The position numbers and the translations under genes were made by a program. Below, in pieces: positions 16,399 through 21,008 of a stretch of DNA of 21,008 nucleotides (positions are counted from its first letter, which is position 1; every line of letters begins with the position of its first letter). The DNA comes from an uncultured Collinsella sp. (GTDB taxonomy: Bacteria > Actinomycetota > Coriobacteriia > Coriobacteriales > Coriobacteriaceae): the NCBI GenBank assembly GCA_900548075.1, contig URJD01000011.1, positions 1 through 21,008 on the forward strand, in the 5' to 3' direction. Below the pieces are notes generated by a model, which worked only from the letters and a program-made list of their open reading frames with translations, was not told the origin of the DNA and did not search any database.

Positions 16399-16426
16399 TT
16401 GCACGAACATCTGCTCGTGCTACACT
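16399..16426 (+). promoter_or_regulatory. Promoter of the riboflavin transport operon
   Basis: TTGCAC (16399-16404) and TACACT (16421-16426) are separated by 16 bp, close to the housekeeping consensus. Transcription would begin near 16433, just before the first base of the FMN riboswitch. The spacer contains a 6-bp dyad GCACGA / TCGTGC (16401-16406 and 16415-16420). The 120 bp before it, after the sortase gene, hold nothing else I can identify. Confidence 0.65.
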
Positions 16427-16437
16427 TGCAATTGCTG

Positions 16438-16614
16438 TTTCAGGGCGGGGTGGAATTCCCCACTGGCGGTAAATCGGGCGGTGCCAAAGGGGTGCCGCGG
16501 CGCAGGCGAGGTGCCTGTGTTCGAGCCGATGAGTCCGCGACCCGTGTGTGCGTTGGTTCGCATGCCGGCTGAACTGGTGAGATTCCAGTACCAACGGTTA
16601 GAGTCCGGATGAAA
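16438..16614 (+). ncRNA. FMN riboswitch (RFN element)
   Basis: The conserved RFN core is clear: AGGGCGGGGTGGAATTCCCC, then ACTGGCGGTAAAT at the 5' side, a variable hairpin, GAGTCCGCGACCC in the middle, and GGTGAGATTCC, ACGGTTAGAGTCCGGATGAAAG at the 3' side (in two parts). The closing P1 helix pairs TTTC (16438-16441) with GAAA (16611-16614). The ribosome site of ribU begins two bases after P1 and no terminator hairpin intervenes. FMN binding therefore most likely blocks translation initiation rather than causing transcription stop. Its presence identifies the downstream S component as riboflavin-specific. Confidence 0.95.
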
Positions 16615-16629
16615 GAGGCAGGTGATCTT

Positions 16630-17220
16630 ATGTCTGAACAGTCGCAGCATATCCATTTTGAGAATACGAATAGGTGGAGCACCAAACAGCTCGTTACCAT
16701 GGCGCTGATGTGCGCCTTGGGTGCCCTGTTTATGTATGTGCAGCTGCCCATCCTTCCCTCGGCGCCGTTTTTGACGTATGACCCGTCGCTGGTGCCGGCG
16801 ATGGTTTGTGGATTTGCCTATGGTCCCGGTGCCGGTACTGCTGTTGCCGCCATGGCGATTGTGATCCATGCGCTTACCACGGGTGACTGGGTCGGCGCGC
16901 TTATGAATTTGGTTGCGACGCTGGGCTATATCCTGCCCGCGGCCATCGTCTATCAGAAGATGCACACCTACAAGGGCGCTGTGATCGGCCTGGCGCTCGG
17001 CGTTGTTGCCGCTACGGCGCTGTCTATGGTCGCAAACCTTACCATTGGCGTATGGTTCTGGTATGGCTCGGTCGATGTCATTGCCCCGCTCATGCTTCCC
17101 GCCGTGCTGCCGTTCAACCTTATCAAGACGGTGCTTAACTCGGTGCTTACGCTTGCCGTGTATAAGGCGGTCTCCAACCTTATTACGCCCAAGAAGGACC
17201 AGGTCAAAGGCCGCGCATGA
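16630..17220 (+). CDS. ribU: Riboflavin ECF transporter S component RibU
   Basis: Substrate-binding integral membrane subunit of an energy-coupling-factor transporter for riboflavin. The 196-aa length is typical. About six hydrophobic segments are visible: LVTMALMCALGALFMYVQLPI, then the LVPAMVCGFAYGPGAGTAVAAMAI segment, LMNLVATLGYILPAAIVY, VIGLALGVVAATALSMVANL, and IAPLMLPAVLPFNLIKTVLN near the end (each read in part). The PFLTYDPSLVPA loop is characteristic of RibU. ATG 16630 lies after AGGCAGGTG; an in-frame ATG at 16609 is part of the riboswitch core GTCCGGATGA and is rejected. Its TGA overlaps the ATG of ecfA by 4 nt, indicating coupling. Confidence 0.93.
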   Translation: MSEQSQHIHFENTNRWSTKQLVTMALMCALGALFMYVQLPILPSAPFLTYDPSLVPAMVCGFAYGPGAGTAVAAMAIVIHALTTGDWVGALMNLVATLGYILPAAIVYQKMHTYKGAVIGLALGVVAATALSMVANLTIGVWFWYGSVDVIAPLMLPAVLPFNLIKTVLNSVLTLAVYKAVSNLITPKKDQVKGRA

Positions 17221-19121
17221 TTGAGTGTCGGGGCGTTTCCTTTAGCTATGACGGTGCCGCGCCGGCGCTTGACGGTGTCAATCTGAACATCGGGGACGGC
17301 GAGTTTTTCTGCATCCTCGGTGGCAACGGGTCGGGCAAGTCGACCTTCGCTAAGCATCTGAATGCGCTGCTGCAGCCCGATGCGGGCACAGTGCGCATCA
17401 ACGGCATGGACGCATCCGACCCCGAGCTGGTCTACGACATTCGTTCGACCGCGGGCATGGTGTTTCAGAATCCCGACGATCAGCTGGTGGCAACGCTCGT
17501 CGAGGACGATGTTGCCTTTGGCCCCGAAAACCTTGGGGTGCCATCGGCGCAAATTGCGCAGCGCGTACGCGAGGCGCTGAAGGGCGTGGGCCTGGTAGGC
17601 TTTGAACGCCACGAGACCCATGCACTTTCGGGTGGCCAAAAGCAGCGCGTGGCGCTCGCCGGCGTGCTCGCCATGGAGCCGCGCGTGCTTATTTTGGACG
17701 AGGCGTCCTCGATGCTCGATCCGCGCGGGCGCAAGGGCCTTATGAAGGCCTGCCACGCGCTGCACGAACGCGGCATGACCATCGTGATGATTACGCACTT
17801 TATGGAAGAGGCCGCTGAGGCCGATCGCGTTGCTGTCTTCCAGACGGGCCGCGTTGCCATGCTCGGTACGCCCGAGGAGATCTTGACGCGGGCGGACGAA
17901 CTCGCGCGGCTGAACCTGGATATGCCGGCATCGTGCTGTCTTGGCAGGGCGCTTCGCGCGAAGGGCGTGCCCATTTGCGCACGGGTGCGCGAGGCGGATA
18001 TGGTCGCCGATATAGCGCAGGCTTATACCAAGCGGAGTAGGACAGGCATCGCCGGGCGGCCTTTCGCATCCGATTCTCGTATTCCCGACAACGTCTCCTC
18101 TGCAATCGATGGCGCAGACGCGCTGGAGCCCGTCATCGAGATTTCGCACCTTTCGTATAGCTATTCGCTGAGCGCCCGCGAGCGCCGTCGCTGGCATAAG
18201 CGCTCGGCCGCTGCGGGCAAATCGAACAAACAGGCTCTTTGGGGAAACGACCCTAGCAGTCCGTGGGCACTGCGCGACGTGTCTTTGACGGTGCGCCGCG
18301 GCGAGTTCCTGGGGCTAGCAGGCCATACCGGTTCGGGTAAATCCACACTGGTCCAGCACCTCAACGGATTAATCCGCCCGCAGGAGGGGAGCGTTTACGC
18401 GCTGGGGCTCGACCTATCAAGCAAGAAAGACGCCGCCGCGGTTAAGGCAAAGGTCGGCGTGGTGTTTCAGTATCCAGAGCGTCAGCTGTTTGCCGAGACC
18501 GTGGCACAGGACGTGGCATTTGGTCCGCATAACCTTGGCTTGTCGCAGGCCGAGGTTGCCCGCCGCGTTGAGTCATCGCTCGCGCGCGTGGGCCTCGACC
18601 TGGCCACGGTGGGCGACAAGAGCCCCTTTGAGCTTTCGGGCGGGCAGCAGCGGCGCGTGGCGTTTGCCGGCGTGCTTGCCATGGAGCCCGAGGTCCTGGT
18701 ACTCGATGAGCCCATGGCGGGGCTCGATCCGGCGGCGCGCAGTGACTTCCTGGAGCTCATCGATCGACTTCACCATGGGGGCCTGACCGTCGTCATGGTC
18801 TCACACAGTATGGATGACCTCGCCAATTGCTGCGACCGTATTGTCGTGATGAACGAGGGCACGGTGTTTGCCGAGGGAACCCCCGCGCAGGTGTTTGCGC
18901 ATGCCGATGAGCTCAAGTCGATCGGCTTGGGTGTTCCCGCTGCCCAGCGCATGGCGCTGGCGCTTGCGAAGGCAGGCGTGCCGCTGCGCTTTGACGGCCT
19001 CTATACGGTTGAGTCGCTGGCCGACGAGCTGGCAGATTTGCTGATCGGTCGCTCAGACGGTCCTTCTAACGTCGCGGACATTGCTAAATCCAAGACGATC
19101 GCGCGAGAGGAGGGCTGCTAA
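17217..19121 (+). CDS. ecfA: Fused double-domain ECF ATPase (EcfA1-EcfA2)
   Basis: ABC ATPase of the ECF transporter with both nucleotide-binding domains in one 634-aa chain. Domain 1 (about 1-245) has Walker A GGNGSGKST (Lys41), Q-loop VFQNPDDQ, signature LSGGQKQRVA, Walker B LILDEAS and H-loop MITHFM. Domain 2 (about 305-560) has GHTGSGKST (Lys375), VFQYPERQ, LSGGQQRRVA, LVLDEP and MVSHSM. The Q-loop sequences with a second Gln are typical of EcfA. A ~60-residue basic/serine-rich linker joins the halves, and the C-terminal ~70 residues extend beyond domain 2. It starts 4 nt inside ribU and its TAA overlaps the ATG of ecfT by 1 nt. Both ATP sites look intact, so one molecule can replace the EcfA-EcfA' heterodimer. 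Confidence 0.93.
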   Translation: MIECRGVSFSYDGAAPALDGVNLNIGDGEFFCILGGNGSGKSTFAKHLNALLQPDAGTVRINGMDASDPELVYDIRSTAGMVFQNPDDQLVATLVEDDVAFGPENLGVPSAQIAQRVREALKGVGLVGFERHETHALSGGQKQRVALAGVLAMEPRVLILDEASSMLDPRGRKGLMKACHALHERGMTIVMITHFMEEAAEADRVAVFQTGRVAMLGTPEEILTRADELARLNLDMPASCCLGRALRAKGVPICARVREADMVADIAQAYTKRSRTGIAGRPFASDSRIPDNVSSAIDGADALEPVIEISHLSYSYSLSARERRRWHKRSAAAGKSNKQALWGNDPSSPWALRDVSLTVRRGEFLGLAGHTGSGKSTLVQHLNGLIRPQEGSVYALGLDLSSKKDAAAVKAKVGVVFQYPERQLFAETVAQDVAFGPHNLGLSQAEVARRVESSLARVGLDLATVGDKSPFELSGGQQRRVAFAGVLAMEPEVLVLDEPMAGLDPAARSDFLELIDRLHHGGLTVVMVSHSMDDLANCCDRIVVMNEGTVFAEGTPAQVFAHADELKSIGLGVPAAQRMALALAKAGVPLRFDGLYTVESLADELADLLIGRSDGPSNVADIAKSKTIAREEGC

Positions 19122-19921
19122 TGGAGGCGTTTTCGTTTGGCAGCTACTATCCCGGCGATAGTGCAATTCACCGCCTGGACCCGCGAACTAAGTTGCTCTT
19201 GGGCTTTGTGTTTCTGATCACGACGCTCACGGTCAGTAGCTTCCGCGGACTGGTCCCGGTCGCAATCTTCGTTGTCCTGATCTATACCGTGTCTCGGGTG
19301 CCGGCTCGTCGCGTCCTGTCATCGATGGCGCCGCTGCTGGCGATCGTCGCGGTGGTCGCGGTGCTCAACCTGTTTTCCGACCAGAGCGGGCGCATCCTGT
19401 GGCAGCTCGGCTTTTTGCAGATAAGCGAGGGCTCGCTGCATTCCGCTGCCTTTATGGCGTGCCGCCTGACCTTGATGATGGCCGGTATGAGCGCTATCAC
19501 GCTCACCACACCGACGCTCGACCTCACCGCGGGCTTCGAGCGCCTGCTCGCGCCGTTTGCGCGTGTGGGACTTCCTGCGCACGAGCTCGGCATGATCATG
19601 GGCATCGCGCTGCGCTTTATGCCGCAGTTTGCCACCGAGATGAAGCAGACGGCCGATGCGCAGACAAGCCGCGGTGCGCGCGTGACGGGAGGCCCGCTCG
19701 GCGGCGTTCGTATGCTTGGCAGTGTGGCGATTCCGCTGTTCACGGGTGTGTTCCGTCATGCCGAGACGTTGTCTGCCGCCATGGATGCCCGTTGCTATCA
19801 TGGCGAGCAGGGACGCACGCGTCTGCATGCGCTTGCATTTGGCCGCGGCGATGCGTTGGCGGCGGTGGTGACGGCGTTGCTGCTCATCTGCGTCATCGTC
19901 ATCAATCTTAAACTTGTTTAG
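19121..19921 (+). CDS. ecfT: ECF transporter transmembrane component EcfT
   Basis: Coupling membrane subunit that joins RibU to the ATPase. 266 aa with several hydrophobic helices (LLLGFVFLITTLTVSSF; GLVPVAIFVVLIYTV; MAPLLAIVAVVAVLNLF; LAAVVTALLLICVIVINL at the end). The N-terminal DPRTKLLLGF is a hallmark of EcfT. The two cytoplasmic coupling helices carry TSRGARV (about 183-189) and MDARCYHG (about 224-231), forms of the Ala-Arg-Gly motifs that contact the ATPases. ATG 19121 is overlapped by the ecfA stop; a GAGGAGGG-like site lies just upstream within ecfA. It completes a dedicated (group I) riboflavin ECF cassette. Confidence 0.93.
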   Translation: MEAFSFGSYYPGDSAIHRLDPRTKLLLGFVFLITTLTVSSFRGLVPVAIFVVLIYTVSRVPARRVLSSMAPLLAIVAVVAVLNLFSDQSGRILWQLGFLQISEGSLHSAAFMACRLTLMMAGMSAITLTTPTLDLTAGFERLLAPFARVGLPAHELGMIMGIALRFMPQFATEMKQTADAQTSRGARVTGGPLGGVRMLGSVAIPLFTGVFRHAETLSAAMDARCYHGEQGRTRLHALAFGRGDALAAVVTALLLICVIVINLKLV

Positions 19922-19951
19922 GCGCGATTCGAGCGCAGGAAAGGGGTCCCT

Positions 19952-20404
19952 ATGACCGACAACGACCGCACGGCGCAGCTCGAGCGCGCCTGTTCGTATC
20001 TTAGGCGTATTCCGGCGTGGTATCTCGCCACGATCGACGTGACGGACGGATATCAGCCGCGCGTGAGGCCGTTCTCGTTTGCCATGGTCGATGATGGCAA
20101 GCTGTGGTTTTGCACCTCGCGCGATAAGGACGTGTGGGCCGAGCTCAGCGCGAACCCCAAGTTTGAGGTTTCGGGTTGGAAACCGGGGGAGTGTTGGATT
20201 GTGCTGACTGGCGAGGCCGCGCTCGAGGACGACGCGGTCGTGAGCGACCGGGTGCGCCAAGCCGGCTTTAAGCACATGGTGGGCATCGGCGAAGACCACG
20301 AGGGTGCCAACGACGGCCGCCTTGCGTTTTTCTCGGTGCGCAATATCGCCGCCCGCTTCTGTGATATCGACGGCAGCGAGGAGCGCCTGGAGCTTAAACC
20401 CTAG
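19952..20404 (+). CDS. Pyridoxamine 5'-phosphate oxidase-like FMN-binding protein
   Basis: Small (150-aa) split-barrel protein of the PNPOx-like/flavin reductase-like family that binds FMN or a related cofactor. The N-terminal helix is followed by WYLATID, PRVRPFSFAMVDDGKLWFCT and a KDVWAELSANPKFEVSG strand-helix-strand, typical of the family. The GEAALEDD strand and a C-terminal FFSVRNIAARFCDIDG strand complete the barrel. Substrate unknown. The ATG at 19952 follows AAAGGGG (19940-19946). It starts 30 bp after ecfT on the same strand without a terminator between. It may therefore be co-transcribed with the riboflavin importer and fall under its FMN riboswitch at the level of mRNA; this is inference. 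Confidence 0.88.
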   Translation: MTDNDRTAQLERACSYLRRIPAWYLATIDVTDGYQPRVRPFSFAMVDDGKLWFCTSRDKDVWAELSANPKFEVSGWKPGECWIVLTGEAALEDDAVVSDRVRQAGFKHMVGIGEDHEGANDGRLAFFSVRNIAARFCDIDGSEERLELKP

Positions 20405-20452
20405 GGTAGCTAAAGCAGCCCCGACCCAAAAAGACTAGTGCCAGGAGGACAC

Positions 20453-20941
20453 ATGGACGGATTGAATACGGTGTTGGAGTATCTGGACAAGGTGATTCAG
20501 ACGACAGAAGCCATCCGTAATCAAGTGGAAGGTGAAGCCCGTTTCGGTAGGGCGTACTATCACTTTATGTTGTTGACGCAGTATTGCTTGTGGGGGGACG
20601 ATAAGCCGGGTATCGGTTACCGGGACAATACCACGACGGGAGAGGTTCCCGGACGGGAAACGGTAGCTTACACGCTGGAACACATCTATGAGGATTTGAG
20701 ACTGGCGGAAGAAGCGTTGATTAAAGCGGGACGCACGACGTTTGACCGGACACATAATTTTCGTCCGACTGTGCCGACGCTGCAAGCGTTTCGGGCGCGG
20801 GTTGCCCTGTATCGGGGGGATTATGAGTTGGCATTGTCGAATGCAACGGAAGCGTTGAAAGCACATAGTACGTTAGTGGATTTTAAGGATGATCCCGACT
20901 ATGAACTGGAACCGTGGTGGTTCATTAATGTGTTGGATTAA
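20453..20941 (+). pseudogene. SusD/RagB-like fragment, foreign to the rest of the window
   Basis: Internal piece of a SusD-family glycan-binding outer-membrane lipoprotein. It shows GLNTVLEYLDKV, the family core EGEARFGRAYYHFMLL, then EHIYEDLRLAEEAL and TLQAFRARVALYRGDYELAL (TPR-like helices). No signal peptide or lipobox precedes it: the parent protein lacks roughly its first hundred residues. The frame meets TAA at 20939, yet continues open to the window end (EGEVVDVIEISSMFALDDMD), as if one sense codon had become a stop. GC is about 45-48% in two counted lines against about 60% just upstream. SusD is a Bacteroidota outer-membrane protein with no role in a Gram-positive cell. The ATG and AGGAGGA site (20443-20449) look like those of the upstream genome, so the joint lies about 20450-20465. 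Contig chimera is the simplest explanation. Confidence 0.8.
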
Positions 20942-21008
20942 GAGGGGGAGGTTGTGGATGTCATTGAAATAAGTTCGATGTTTGCATTGGACGACATGGA
21001 TACAGAGG

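Noticed and set aside
16609..16629. Earlier ribU start at ATG 16609
   Set aside because: That ATG is part of the conserved riboswitch 3' core and P1 helix; 16630 has the ribosome site.
16968..18197. Minus-strand open frame opposite ribU and ecfA
   Set aside because: Antisense shadow in GC-rich coding sequence; no domain, and the plus strand carries two textbook proteins.
1..21008. CRISPR array, tRNA or rRNA genes
   Set aside because: No regularly spaced repeats and no cloverleaf or rRNA-like conserved stretches were seen on reading the window.

Overview
The window reads as the chromosome of a high-GC gut actinobacterium of the class Coriobacteriia, most likely Collinsella. The grounds are roughly 60% GC coding sequence, strong AGGAGG-type ribosome sites, sortase-assembled pili of the Gram-positive type, a fused EcfA-EcfA ATPase and an actinobacterial-style groES-groEL pair. 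The genus is an inference from overall style; there is no rRNA or other marker here. The last ~550 bases are different: about 45-48% GC where counted, encoding part of a SusD-type outer-membrane lipoprotein that belongs to Bacteroidota. This is either a chimeric contig end or a foreign fragment.

Layout. 36-1673: a YtcJ-like metal-dependent amidohydrolase. 1706-1916: a 211-bp near-perfect palindromic element. 2054-4081: groES-groEL. 4108-5785: a second long palindrome whose two 38-bp arms are separated by an IS110-family element (about 4146-5747). Its transposase carries an extra C-terminal Xre-like helix-turn-helix, and a ~290-bp non-coding end is the expected place for a bridge RNA. 5864-9312: accessory cargo. 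It holds an AAA ATPase/nuclease-fold protein (DUF234 type) behind an AT-rich repeat operator, a broken GH4 glycosidase remnant with a terminator, and an AlbA_2/Schlafen-type regulator behind two stacked dyads.

9840-16274 is a pilus operon: a large choice-of-anchor-A/CnaB adhesin with an LPLTG anchor, a major pilin (LPMTG) and a class C sortase with a DPF lid. The adhesin is interrupted just after its signal peptide by a run of ten G. Nine or twelve G would join the signal peptide to 1,040 further codons. This is the layout of a slipped-strand phase-variation switch, caught here in the OFF length, and it is the most interesting observation in the window.

16399-19921 is a self-contained riboflavin uptake cassette: promoter, FMN riboswitch, RibU S component, a double-domain EcfA ATPase and EcfT, translationally coupled by 4-nt and 1-nt overlaps. 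A small FMN-binding split-barrel (PNPOx-like) protein follows at 19952-20404 and may share the flavin theme. The SusD-like fragment begins at 20453, directly behind a good Collinsella-style ribosome site, and contains an in-frame TAA.
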